From: Pararhizobium arenae
GTDB taxonomy: Bacteria > Pseudomonadota > Alphaproteobacteria > Rhizobiales > Rhizobiaceae
NCBI RefSeq assembly: GCF_001931685.1
Contig: NZ_MOOY01000002.1
Coordinates: 62,001-126,000, forward strand
Length of the DNA stretch: 64,000 nt
Direction: 5' to 3'
Shown here: positions 42,183 through 52,383 of the stretch, piece after piece
Numbering within the stretch: position 1 is the stretch's first letter
How the letters are laid out: each line of letters starts with the position of its first letter
Notes under the pieces: generated by a model
What the model was told of the DNA's origin: nothing
Database searches by the model: none
What the model saw: only the letters and a program-made list of their open reading frames with translations
Translations under genes and position numbers: made by a program

Positions 42183-43082
42183 TCACCTCAACCTTTCCAT
42201 TACCTTGAGGAGGTCGACGAAGGCCCGCAGTGGCGACGGCATGTGCCGGCTGCGCGGGTAATAGAGCGCCAAGCCGGGGTTGGGCGGGCACCAGTCATCC
42301 AGCACGGTCACCAACTGGCCCGATCCGAGGAGCGACCGCGCGAAGTGTTCTGGCACATAGGCAATGCCGCGACCGTGTGCCGCCGCCTGCACGAGAAGAT
42401 CGCTATCATCGAGAGTAAGGTTGCCCGGCACGTCGATCGCGATTTCCTCTCCGCGTTTGGAAAATTCCCAGCGGTATCGTTTTCCGCTGGGGAGACGTTG
42501 GCGGATACAGTGATGCGCGTTGAGGTCGTCGGGTGTGTCTGGTCTCGACTTTCCGTCCAGATATGACGGCGCTGCGACAGCGATAAAGCGCACATCGCCG
42601 CCGAATTTCACTGCGATCATGTCTTTTGGAACGGTTTCCAGCAGCCGTATTCCCGCGTCGAAACCCTGTTCCACGATATCGACGAGCCGCCCTTCCGACA
42701 CCAGATCAAGCTCGACTTCGGGGTAAAGATCGAGAAAGCGCGGAACGACGTCCTTGAGCAGGATGCGGGCGCCGCTCTTGTTCGCATTGATCCGCAACGT
42801 GCCGCTCGGGGTGCCACGATCCTCTGAAAGGGTATCGAGCGCCTGATCAAGATCCTGAAGAACCGGATCGAGGCGGGCGAGCAGGCGTGCGCCGGCATGT
42901 GTCAGCGAGACGCTGCGTGTCGTCCGATTGAAGAGCCGGACTCCGAGTTTCGCCTCAAGGCTGATGATCGCGTGGCTCAGCGCGGAACGCGAAACACCCA
43001 TGGCATCGGCAGCTCTGCGAAAGCTTTGATGATCGGCCACCGTGGAAACGGCAGCCAGATCGCTGAGGCTGGGACGCACCAT
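42183..43082 (-). CDS. LysR-family transcriptional regulator
   Basis: A 299-residue regulator. [50 protein letters not shown]. The effector domain has [23 protein letters not shown] and ends [28 protein letters not shown], the same subgroup as the gene at 21080 and the broken copy at 11100. It is divergent from the SDR and lipocalin-like genes, its likely targets. Confidence 0.92.
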   Translation of the reverse strand: MVRPSLSDLAAVSTVADHQSFRRAADAMGVSRSALSHAIISLEAKLGVRLFNRTTRSVSLTHAGARLLARLDPVLQDLDQALDTLSEDRGTPSGTLRINANKSGARILLKDVVPRFLDLYPEVELDLVSEGRLVDIVEQGFDAGIRLLETVPKDMIAVKFGGDVRFIAVAAPSYLDGKSRPDTPDDLNAHHCIRQRLPSGKRYRWEFSKRGEEIAIDVPGNLTLDDSDLLVQAAAHGRGIAYVPEHFARSLLGSGQLVTVLDDWCPPNPGLALYYPRSRHMPSPLRAFVDLLKVMERLR

Positions 43083-43174
43083 TCGTGAATTATCCTCACC
43101 ATGTTATCTCAAATTGCCAATCTTATAGCACCAATGCGGCAGGTCTATATTCGATTGAAAGGTAAGGAGATCAC

Positions 43175-44008
43175 ATGCCAAAGACATGGTTCATAACCGG
43201 CGCTTCTTCGGGGCTCGGTTTCGAGATGACGCAGCAATTGCTTGCGCAGGGTCACACGGTAGTCGCAACCGTGCGCCGCCTTGAGGCGCTGGCGCAACTC
43301 GCGCAGACTTACCGCGACCGCCTGGATGTCGTTCAGCTCGATCTGGTCGAGCCGGAGGACATGAGCCTGGCTATCGACGGTGCCTTCCAGCGACATGACC
43401 GTATAGACACAATTGTAAGCAATGCGGGCTACGGACTGCTCGGTGCGGCGGAAGAGCTGACGAACACGGAGATCGATCGACAGATCGCCACAAACCTCCT
43501 GGGCTCCATCCATCTGATCCGCGCCGCGCTGCCGCGTCTTCGAAAGCAGGGAGGCGGGCGGATCGTCCAGGTGTCGTCCGAAGGCGGACAGATCGCCTAT
43601 CCGGGTTTTAGCCTCTATCACGCGACCAAGTGGGGCATCGAAGGCTTCATAGAAGCCGTGGCACAGGAGGTGGCGCCTTTCGGCATCAACTTCATCATAG
43701 CCGAGCCCGGACCGACCGGCACGAATTTCGGAGCCAATCTGGTCTGTGCGGACCCCATCCCCGTCTATGATGAAACTCCCGCCGGTGCCGTTCGTCGCGC
43801 CATCAGCGAGGGGAACTTCGAGATCAAGGGAGATGCCTCGCGCACCGCGACCGCACTCCTTGCAGCCAGCGAGAGCGAAGTGCCGCCGTTGCGACTGGCG
43901 CTGGGAAGCACAGCCTATTCCTCGATCTCGCAGGCGCTTTCGACACGTCTGGCTGCTCTTGAGACGCAGCGGGAGGTAGCAATTTCCGCCGACCGGCAGG
44001 ATTTGTGA
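43175..44008 (+). CDS. Short-chain dehydrogenase/reductase
   Basis: A 277-residue classical SDR: ITGASSGLGFEMTQQLLAQG, RR at the NADP position (TVRRLEAL), SNAGYGLLGA, Ser/Tyr/Lys in VSSEGGQIAYPGFSLYHATKWG. The group resembles reductases of unknown substrate often next to a LysR gene. AGGAGATCAC precedes the start. A lipocalin-like gene follows 47 bases downstream, probably in the same unit. Confidence 0.92.
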   Translation: MPKTWFITGASSGLGFEMTQQLLAQGHTVVATVRRLEALAQLAQTYRDRLDVVQLDLVEPEDMSLAIDGAFQRHDRIDTIVSNAGYGLLGAAEELTNTEIDRQIATNLLGSIHLIRAALPRLRKQGGGRIVQVSSEGGQIAYPGFSLYHATKWGIEGFIEAVAQEVAPFGINFIIAEPGPTGTNFGANLVCADPIPVYDETPAGAVRRAISEGNFEIKGDASRTATALLAASESEVPPLRLALGSTAYSSISQALSTRLAALETQREVAISADRQDL

Positions 44009-44055
44009 ACCTTGCAGCGGCAGAAAAGCATCGTCCACGATAGAAAGGAAAGGCC

Positions 44056-44550
44056 ATGTTCCTTCGACCGTTCATATTGATTATCGCCCTCAGCATGTCG
44101 TCGTCTGCTTTCGCACAGTTCATCGGTAAAAATCAGGTGTCAGGGACCTGGCGAATGATGTCGGCGACGATCGACCCCGGCGGAAAAAATATCCCCGCCT
44201 ATGGTGAGAAGCCCCACGGTCTTCTCGTCTTCACGCCCGATATGCATTTCGTGGAAGTTCTGGCCGACGCCGATGTCCCGCGGTTCGCTTCCAATGCTCG
44301 AGGTGAGGGAACGGATGACGAAAACCGCATGGCCATGGCGCGCAGCATAGGTTTTTTCGGAACATACACCGTGGACGATAACGGGCAATTCAGCGGTAAC
44401 CGTGTCGAAGGCGCGACATTTCCGAACTGGGTCGGCAGCGTGCGAACGCGCGATGATCTCACGCTTGTCGTTGATGGCGACCGAATGACCGAGAAATTTC
44501 GCAGGCCGGAAGGCACGGAAATTCGGATCGAATGGCAGCGGGTCAAGTGA
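44056..44550 (+). CDS. Exported lipocalin-like protein
   Basis: A 164-residue protein with a signal peptide (LRPFILIIALSMSSSAFAQF). The mature part matches the lipocalin-like domain family: GTWRMMSATIDPGGKNIPAYGEKPHGLLVFTPDMHFVEVLA, followed by FGTYTVDDNGQFSGNRVEGATFPNWVG. Such proteins often occur beside SDR genes and may bind hydrophobic ligands in the periplasm. The function is not established. Confidence 0.85.
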   Translation: MFLRPFILIIALSMSSSAFAQFIGKNQVSGTWRMMSATIDPGGKNIPAYGEKPHGLLVFTPDMHFVEVLADADVPRFASNARGEGTDDENRMAMARSIGFFGTYTVDDNGQFSGNRVEGATFPNWVGSVRTRDDLTLVVDGDRMTEKFRRPEGTEIRIEWQRVK

Positions 44551-44704
44551 GGCACCGCAATGCGGTCGTCAAAATGAGTGCGGATTGTTGTCTGCAGACC
44601 GCCTCATGACAATCTTCGGATGAGCATCAGGCTATCGCCGCGGGTAAACCTTGCCGGCCATCAAGGCCAAACGCTCGCGGTTGTGGGCTCCGCAAGCCGA
44701 CTTC

Positions 44705-45427
44705 CTAGCGAGTATAGAGCGCGCGTGAGCGCTCGAGATGTTTGAGCATTGATGCTTCCGCGCCGCTGCCGTCTTTGGCTTCCAGCCGATCGACGATTTC
44801 CTCGTGCTCGACAAGCGTGAACTTTTCCTTGCCGGTCCAGATCAGCATGTCCGTATGGTAGGCCTTGAGCCATGCGAGCATTGCCTCGCTGACGCCGACG
44901 AAGATCGGATTGCCGGAAATCTCCGCGATACGGGTATGGAATTGCATGTCCGCGGCGATGAAGGCTTCGGCATCGCCCAGAGATTCCCGCTGGGTTTCGA
45001 TGATCTTGCGCAAGTCGGCAATATCCTGTGGCGTTGCGCGCGAGGCTGCCTCCCGCGCCATGCCGCGCTCGAAGAAGATGCGGGCGTTCTTCAGGTTCTC
45101 CAGCGAATCCGAAGACTGCGAGAGGAAGATTTTCGCCGTCAGGTCTACCTGATGGAAGAGCGACTGGGCCGTCAGCTGCAACACCTTTGCGCGCTCGCCG
45201 TGGGAGATCGCCACCAGACCCATATTGGCCAGCGACTGCATGGCCTCGCGGATCGCCGGACGACCAACGCCGAAGCGTTCCATCAGCACGCGCTCGGACG
45301 GCATCTCATCGCCCGGCTTCAGTTCACCCGATGTGATCATGCGCTCCAGCCGGTCGAAAACCTCGTCCGAAAGCTTGCGGCGGACAATCGGTTCTGCCGG
45401 CTTGCGGGTCGCGGTTCTCTGGCTCAC
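44705..45427 (-). CDS. FadR-type GntR regulator of the D-apiose cluster
   Basis: A 240-residue GntR/FCD regulator. I chose a GTG start at 45427 because GAAGGAGAAAGAC stands before it; the frame stays open upstream to a possible ATG at 45517 that overlaps a promoter-like TATAAT. The HTH is KLSDEVFDRLERMITSGELKPGDEMPSERVLMERFGVGRPAIREAMQSLANMG. The FCD domain (about 100-230) has metal-binding His/Asp candidates in AADMQFHTRIAEISGN and LVEHEEIVDRLEA. The protein resembles NanR in layout. It is divergent from the RuBisCO-like gene. Two ACTCAT(T/C)ATACCAGT boxes, one here and one before the oxidoisomerase gene, are its likely operators. The inducer is probably a pathway intermediate. Confidence 0.88.
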   Translation of the reverse strand: MSQRTATRKPAEPIVRRKLSDEVFDRLERMITSGELKPGDEMPSERVLMERFGVGRPAIREAMQSLANMGLVAISHGERAKVLQLTAQSLFHQVDLTAKIFLSQSSDSLENLKNARIFFERGMAREAASRATPQDIADLRKIIETQRESLGDAEAFIAADMQFHTRIAEISGNPIFVGVSEAMLAWLKAYHTDMLIWTGKEKFTLVEHEEIVDRLEAKDGSGAEASMLKHLERSRALYTR

Positions 45428-45511
45428 GTCTTTCTCCTTCGGCGCACGTTCTCGCTTAGCATTTACACCGGGTTTGAGAGTAGGGGAAAAATTTTGTTGC
45501 GAAGATGATGT

Positions 45512-45526
45512 ACTCATTATACCAGT
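45512..45526. promoter_or_regulatory. Operator box 1 of the apiose regulator
   Basis: ACTCATTATACCAGT. It matches 48207-48221 at 14 of 15 bases. Its reverse strand contains TATAAT, which could be the -10 of the regulator gene promoter. It is located between the regulator and the RuBisCO-like gene. Confidence 0.65.
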
Positions 45527-45581
45527 TCGAGCGATGACGCCATGCCGAAAGCGCGCGGGCGGAGAGGAGCTGCGAACACCC

Positions 45582-46841
45582 ATGTCGATTATCGTGACAT
45601 ACCGTATCGAAACGCCCGGCAGCGTGGAGGCGATGGCAAGCAAGATCGCCAGCGATCAGTCGACGGGAACCTTCGTTGACGTGCCGGGCGAGACGGAAGA
45701 GCTGAAGGCGCGTGTCGCAGCCCGCGTTCTGGCGATTCGTCCGCTCGAGGACGCCGGGCGCCCGACATGGGAGGAGCCGGGCTCTGACAAGCGACCGATC
45801 CGCCGGGCGGATGTCGATATCGCCTTTCCGATGGATGCTGTCGGCACCGATCTTTCCGCCCTGATGACGATTGCTATCGGCGGCGTTTACTCGATCCGCG
45901 GCATGACCGGCATTCGCATTGTCGATCTGAAGCTGCCGCAGGAGTTCCGCAGCGCCCATCCCGGGCCTCAATTCGGCATTCCCGGTACGAAGAAACTGAC
46001 GGGCGTCGACGGACGGCCAATCATCGGCACCATCGTCAAGCCGGCGCTGGGTCTGCGTCCGCATGAGACGGCAGCACTTGTCGGTGAGCTGCTTGAATCC
46101 GGCGTCGATTTTATCAAGGATGACGAGAAGCTGATGAGCCCTGCCTATTCGCCGCTGGAAGAGCGGGTGAAGGCGATCATGCCGCGCATCCTCGACCATG
46201 AGCAGAAGACCGGCAAGAAGGTGATGTACGCATTCGGCATTTCCCATGCCGATCCGGACCAGATGATGCGCAACCACGACATTGTGCTGGAGGCCGGCGG
46301 CAATTGCGCCGTCGTCAACATCAATTCCATCGGTTTCGGCGGCATGAGCTTTCTGCGCAAGCGTTCAGGCCTCGTGCTGCACGCCCATCGCAATGGCTGG
46401 GATATCCTCACCCGCGATCCCGGCGCCGGCATGGACTTCAAGGTCTACCAGCAATTCTGGCGCCTGTTGGGTGTGGACCAGTTCCAGATCAACGGCATCC
46501 GCATCAAATATTGGGAGCCGGACGATAGTTTCGTGGAGTCGTTCAAGGCGGTGACCACGCCGATGTTCGATCCTTCCGATTGCCCGCTGCCGGTGGTTGG
46601 CTCGGGGCAGTGGGGCGGGCAGGCGCCGGATACCTATCGGCGCACCGGGCGAACGACCGATCTGCTCTATCTCTGCGGCGGCGGTATCGTCAGCCATCCA
46701 GGCGGCCCGGCGGCCGGTGTTCGTGCCGTGCAGCAGGCTTGGGAAGCGGCCGTCGCCGATATTCCGCTGGAAGACTATGCCCGCACGCATCCGGAGCTTG
46801 CCGCATCGATCGAGAAGTTCGCCGACGGCAAGGGAGCATGA
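45582..46841 (+). CDS. RuBisCO-like protein acting on 3-oxo-isoapionate 4-phosphate
   Basis: A 419-residue RuBisCO-like protein. The start at 45582 follows GAGGAGCTG. It retains the catalytic core of form IV proteins: K153 in GTIVKPALGL, and the carbamate/Mg site K179-D181-E182 in DFIKDDE, plus LHAHRNGWD with the His/Arg pair and a GSGQWGGQ phosphate-binding loop. Characterised relatives in apiose clusters are the decarboxylase OiaX (product L-erythrulose 1-phosphate) and the transcarboxylase/hydrolase OiaT (products 3-phosphoglycerate and glycolate). I cannot assign which from sequence alone. No erythrulose-phosphate isomerase genes are in the window, a weak argument for OiaT. It overlaps the kinase gene by ATGA. 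Confidence 0.9.
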   Translation: MSIIVTYRIETPGSVEAMASKIASDQSTGTFVDVPGETEELKARVAARVLAIRPLEDAGRPTWEEPGSDKRPIRRADVDIAFPMDAVGTDLSALMTIAIGGVYSIRGMTGIRIVDLKLPQEFRSAHPGPQFGIPGTKKLTGVDGRPIIGTIVKPALGLRPHETAALVGELLESGVDFIKDDEKLMSPAYSPLEERVKAIMPRILDHEQKTGKKVMYAFGISHADPDQMMRNHDIVLEAGGNCAVVNINSIGFGGMSFLRKRSGLVLHAHRNGWDILTRDPGAGMDFKVYQQFWRLLGVDQFQINGIRIKYWEPDDSFVESFKAVTTPMFDPSDCPLPVVGSGQWGGQAPDTYRRTGRTTDLLYLCGGGIVSHPGGPAAGVRAVQQAWEAAVADIPLEDYARTHPELAASIEKFADGKGA

Positions 46842-48175
46842 CGGTGGATAAGCTGCTTCTCAGCTATTACGGCGATGATTTCACCGGCTCGACGGATGTG
46901 ATGGAGGCGCTGGCCTCGAATGGCGTCGAAACCGCGCTCTTTCTCGGCATTCCCAGCGATGCCATGCGGGAGCGCTTCAAGTCCTGCCGCGCCATCGGCA
47001 TCGCCGGCACCAGCCGCAGCGAGACGCCGGAGTGGATGGAAGCCAATCTCGGCCCGGCTTTCACATTGTTGAAGAGCCTTGAAGCCGACATCTGTCACTA
47101 CAAGGTTTGCTCGACATTCGATTCCAGTCCGAAGGTCGGGAACATCGGCAAGGCGATCGAAATCGGCAAGGCGCTGTTCGGCCAACCCTTCGTGCCGGTT
47201 GTCGTCGGGGCGCCGCAGCTCAAGCGCTATACGGTGTTCGGCCATCTGTTCGCGGCCTATCAGGGGCAGGTCTATCGCATCGACCGGCATCCGGTGATGA
47301 GCCGTCACCCCGTCACGCCTATGGATGAGGCCGATCTTGCAGTGCATCTGTCGAGGCAGACCGCGCTGCCCGTCTCCGTCGCCGATCTTGCGGCGCTCGC
47401 GTCAGTCGGTGCGGATGCGGTTTTGGATCAGCTGGCGGCAAAAGCGCCGGGCATTCTGTTGCTGGATGTCAATAGCGCGACGTCGCAGGCTGCTGCCGGC
47501 CGCCAGCTCTGGCGGTTGCGGCAATCCGGTGCCTTTGTTGCGGGATCATCCGGCGTCGAGTATGCGCTGCTGGATGCCTGGCGGGCGGAAGGGCTGATTG
47601 GCGAGCGTCCGCAATTCACGTCACCCGGAAAAGTCGATCGGCTTGCCGTCGTTTCCGGCAGCGTTTCGCCGACCACCGAACGCCAGATCCGCAATGCGCT
47701 GGAAAATGGCTTTGACGGCGTGTCGCTCGATCCGCTCGCGCTCGTGGGCGAGGATGGAGAGCGGGCGATTGAAGGCGCCGTCAGCCGGGGCATCGGTATC
47801 CTGAAATCCGGTCGCAGCGCCATTCTCTACACGGCTCTTGGGCCGGGGGCTGATCAGGGAGCGGATATCGATCGCCTTCCCGATGCCCGCCATCGCCTCG
47901 GCCGGGCTCTCGGCACGATCTTGCGCCGTCTCGTCGATGCGGAGGCGCTGCCGCGCGCCGTCATTGCCGGTGGCGATACCTCCAGCCATGCCCTGAAGGA
48001 GCTTCGGGTCGAGGCGCTGACCATGCTGTTTCCGCTGCCGCAGACGCCGGGCTCACCGCTGTGCACCGCCTATGGCGACCACGCGCCGACCAACGGCCTG
48101 CAGATTGCGCTGAAAGGCGGTCAGATCGGCACGGATGGCTACTTCGCCCAGCTGCGCGACGGGCGCGGTGAATGA
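46838..48175 (+). CDS. oiaK: 3-oxo-isoapionate kinase (DUF1537 four-carbon acid sugar kinase family)
   Basis: A 445-residue cytoplasmic kinase with the two-domain DUF1537 fold. N-terminal LLLSYYGDDFTGSTDVMEALASNG is the conserved acid-sugar-binding start, HYKVCSTFDSSPKVGNIG is typical, and the C-terminal nucleotide domain has AVIAGGDTSSHALKELRVEAL and GSPLCTAYGDHAPTNGLQIALKGGQIG. In D-apiose pathways this family phosphorylates 3-oxo-isoapionate. The gene is translationally coupled to the RuBisCO-like gene. The gene name rests on the cluster, since related kinases act on threonate, erythronate or oxo-tetronate. Confidence 0.9.
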   Translation: MTVDKLLLSYYGDDFTGSTDVMEALASNGVETALFLGIPSDAMRERFKSCRAIGIAGTSRSETPEWMEANLGPAFTLLKSLEADICHYKVCSTFDSSPKVGNIGKAIEIGKALFGQPFVPVVVGAPQLKRYTVFGHLFAAYQGQVYRIDRHPVMSRHPVTPMDEADLAVHLSRQTALPVSVADLAALASVGADAVLDQLAAKAPGILLLDVNSATSQAAAGRQLWRLRQSGAFVAGSSGVEYALLDAWRAEGLIGERPQFTSPGKVDRLAVVSGSVSPTTERQIRNALENGFDGVSLDPLALVGEDGERAIEGAVSRGIGILKSGRSAILYTALGPGADQGADIDRLPDARHRLGRALGTILRRLVDAEALPRAVIAGGDTSSHALKELRVEALTMLFPLPQTPGSPLCTAYGDHAPTNGLQIALKGGQIGTDGYFAQLRDGRGE

Positions 48176-48206
48176 ATTAATTTTCGGCTTAATGATGTAG
48201 TGATTG

Positions 48207-48221
48207 ACTCATCATACCAGT
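48207..48221. promoter_or_regulatory. Operator box 2 of the apiose regulator
   Basis: ACTCATCATACCAGT, 37 bp before the oxidoisomerase start. It differs from 45512-45526 by one base, which shows the cluster has a second regulated promoter here. Confidence 0.65.
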
Positions 48222-48258
48222 AGCGCTAAAACGCAGCCAATTCTTTTGTGAGGACAAC

Positions 48259-50107
<1,849 letters not shown>

Positions 50108-50122
50108 TCCTCCCAATGGATG

Positions 50123-50153
50123 CGCGCAGGGCGGACGCTCTCTGCCCTGCGCG
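50123..50153 (+). terminator. Strong terminator after the binding-protein gene
   Basis: CGCGCAGGGC (50123-50132) and GCCCTGCGCG (50144-50153) form a perfect 10-bp stem followed by TCTTTTTGG. It would reduce downstream transcription so that binding protein is made in excess of transporter and enzymes. Confidence 0.8.
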
Positions 50154-50180
50154 TCTTTTTGGCTATACGGAGTGAGTTAC

Positions 50181-50825
50181 ATGCCGAATTTCCGGGCCGC
50201 TGCTGCAATCTCGCTTGCCATCACGCTTGTGTTGCCCGGCTGCAAGATCATCAAGACCCCGACGGCTGAAGAGGCCGCCGCCGAAGCGAGTGGCGGTTTC
50301 GCGCCTGACAAGCAGGTTGCCGACCTCTGGGACAGCAAAGTCATTCCCTTCCTTCAGCAGCGCGCGGGAATCTTTCAGGAGGTATTCGCGCTTTCCAAGT
50401 CCGACCTCGATGCCGCCGCTGCCAGATACGGCCACAAGGAAAAGGACGGGACCGCGCCCTGGACTTTTGCTGCCAAGGTCTCCGGCACGATCGTCAAGGC
50501 GGAAACGAAATCCCGCGCGGCCTATCTCGAAGCCGACGTCGATGGCGATGGCAAGGGCGATGTGCGCATCCAGATCGGCCCGGTCATCAAGGGCACGGCG
50601 ATCCGCGACAGCCTGGATTTCGTCAATTTCAACGAGTTCAAGAACCAGATCCAGTGGGCCGAATTCGGCAAGGCCTTCAACACCCATGTCTACGGCCTGA
50701 CGCTGGAAAAGCTTTCGCGTGAAGGGCTCGAGGGCAAGAAGGTTGAAGCGCTCGGCGCTTACCCGCTGCCACCGACCGGTCAGCCGGCTCTCTTGACGCC
50801 CGCGACCCTGACGATCGGCGGCTGA
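50181..50825 (+). CDS. DUF2291-family lipoprotein associated with a sugar ABC transporter
   Basis: A 214-residue lipoprotein (lipobox LPGC with Cys near residue 21). The start at 50181 is 8 bases from GGAG. The mature protein contains ADLWDSKVIPFLQQRAG and TIVKAETKSRAAYLEADVDGDGKGDVRIQIGPVIKGTAIRDSLDFVNFNEFKNQIQWAEFGKAFN, typical of DUF2291, a family that recurs next to RbsABC-type importers. The biochemical role is not established; an accessory to the transporter in the periplasm is inferred. It ends one base before the ATPase gene. Confidence 0.85.
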   Translation: MPNFRAAAAISLAITLVLPGCKIIKTPTAEEAAAEASGGFAPDKQVADLWDSKVIPFLQQRAGIFQEVFALSKSDLDAAAARYGHKEKDGTAPWTFAAKVSGTIVKAETKSRAAYLEADVDGDGKGDVRIQIGPVIKGTAIRDSLDFVNFNEFKNQIQWAEFGKAFNTHVYGLTLEKLSREGLEGKKVEALGAYPLPPTGQPALLTPATLTIGG

Positions 50826-50826
50826 G

Positions 50827-52383
50827 ATGGTGGACAATCACGAAACCATTCTGCGGCTGGACGATGTCACGAAGGTCTATTCGGGTATTGTCGCGGTCAA
50901 GCACGCGACGCTCGAACTGAAGAAGGGCGCGGTCAACGTCCTCGTCGGCGAAAATGGCGCTGGCAAGTCGACGCTGATGCGCATGATCGCCGGCGTCGAG
51001 AAACCGTCTCTCGGCCGAATCCTGCTCGATGGGCAGGAAGTCGAGTTCCATTCACCGGCCGATGCGCAGAAGCACGGCATCGGCATGGTGTTTCAGGAGC
51101 TGAACCTGTTCGGCAATCTCTCGGTCGCCGAAAATATCTTCGCCACCCGCGAGATCACCCGCGGCCTGCGTGGCATCGACCACAAGGCGCAGGTGGAACG
51201 CGCCAATCACTTCCTCGACAAGCTGGATGCCGGCATCAGCGCCGAGACCATGGTCGAGGATCTGCCGATCGGCCAGCAGCAGCTGGTCGAAATCGCCAAG
51301 GCGATCTCGCTCGATACCCGCATTCTCATTCTCGACGAGCCGACCTCGGCGCTTTCGGCAGCGGAAGTCGATATTCTGTTCAAGGTCATCGGCGAGCTGA
51401 AGGCGCAAGGGGTGGCCATCGTCTATATCTCGCATCGGCTGGAAGAGCTGATGCGGATCGGGGACTACATCACCGTTCTGCGCGATGGCCAGATCACCGG
51501 CCAGGCCATGGTCAAGGACATCGACACCAAATGGATCGTCCGCTCGATGATCGGGTCGGACGCCAAGGACTTTTCCAAGTCGGTGGATCACAAGCTCGGT
51601 GCGGAAGCGTTTCGCGCCGAAGATATCTGCCTGCCGCGCAAGACCGGCGGCCTTGCCGTCGATCATCTGTCAATTTCGGTTCGCGCCGGCGAGGTGCTTG
51701 GGATCTACGGCCTGATGGGGGCAGGGCGCAGCGAGTTCTTCGAATGCGTGATCGGCGCGCATGCCCACTCGACCGGCAAGATTTTCGTGGCCGGCGAGGA
51801 GATCGTCGCCAAGGATACCTCGACCCGCATCAAGAAGGGACTGGCGCTGATCCCGGAAGACCGGCAGCGGGAAGGTCTGGTTCAGGTTCTCTCCATCGCC
51901 GCCAACCTGACGCTGGCGAGCCTGGAAAAGTTCGTGAAGCTCGGCTTCCACATCTCCGGGGATCGCGAGCAGTCGGCGATCAAGGAAGCGATCGGCAATC
52001 TCTCGATCAAGGCGCCGAACCCGGATTTCGACGTCACCTCCATGTCCGGCGGAAACCAGCAGAAGGTCGTCATCGGCAAGGCGCTGATGACCAATCCCAA
52101 GGTGTTGCTCATGGACGAGCCGAGCCGCGGCATCGATGTCGGCGCCAAGGCGGACGTCTTCCGCACCATGCGCAGGCTCGCAGGCGAGGGGCTGGCCATT
52201 CTGTTTTCGACGTCCGACCTTGAAGAGGTCATGGCCCTGTCGGACCGGGTTGCCGTGATGAGCAATGGAAAGATCACGACGATCCTCGACCGTTCGGAGG
52301 CAACGGAAGAGCGCATCGTCAAGGCCGCATCCGAAGGACACAAGTCGGCCGGCAACAAATTCTTAGAGGAAACCGCTCCATGA
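50827..52383 (+). CDS. Sugar ABC importer ATPase with two nucleotide domains (RbsA/MglA type)
   Basis: A 518-residue tandem ATPase. Domain 1: Walker A GENGAGKSTLMRMIAG (about 39-54), LPIGQQQLVEIAKAIS signature region, Walker B ILILDEPTSALS. Domain 2 has a degenerate Walker A (GLMGAGRSEFFECVIGAH), SGGNQQKVVIGKAL and LLMDEPSRGIDVGAK. That pattern is normal in this family. It overlaps the permease gene by four bases. Confidence 0.94.
   Translation: MVDNHETILRLDDVTKVYSGIVAVKHATLELKKGAVNVLVGENGAGKSTLMRMIAGVEKPSLGRILLDGQEVEFHSPADAQKHGIGMVFQELNLFGNLSVAENIFATREITRGLRGIDHKAQVERANHFLDKLDAGISAETMVEDLPIGQQQLVEIAKAISLDTRILILDEPTSALSAAEVDILFKVIGELKAQGVAIVYISHRLEELMRIGDYITVLRDGQITGQAMVKDIDTKWIVRSMIGSDAKDFSKSVDHKLGAEAFRAEDICLPRKTGGLAVDHLSISVRAGEVLGIYGLMGAGRSEFFECVIGAHAHSTGKIFVAGEEIVAKDTSTRIKKGLALIPEDRQREGLVQVLSIAANLTLASLEKFVKLGFHISGDREQSAIKEAIGNLSIKAPNPDFDVTSMSGGNQQKVVIGKALMTNPKVLLMDEPSRGIDVGAKADVFRTMRRLAGEGLAILFSTSDLEEVMALSDRVAVMSNGKITTILDRSEATEERIVKAASEGHKSAGNKFLEETAP

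Noticed and set aside
44551..44704. Small gene or RNA between the lipocalin-like gene and the apiose regulator
   Set aside because: No coherent frame, promoter or strong hairpin was seen.
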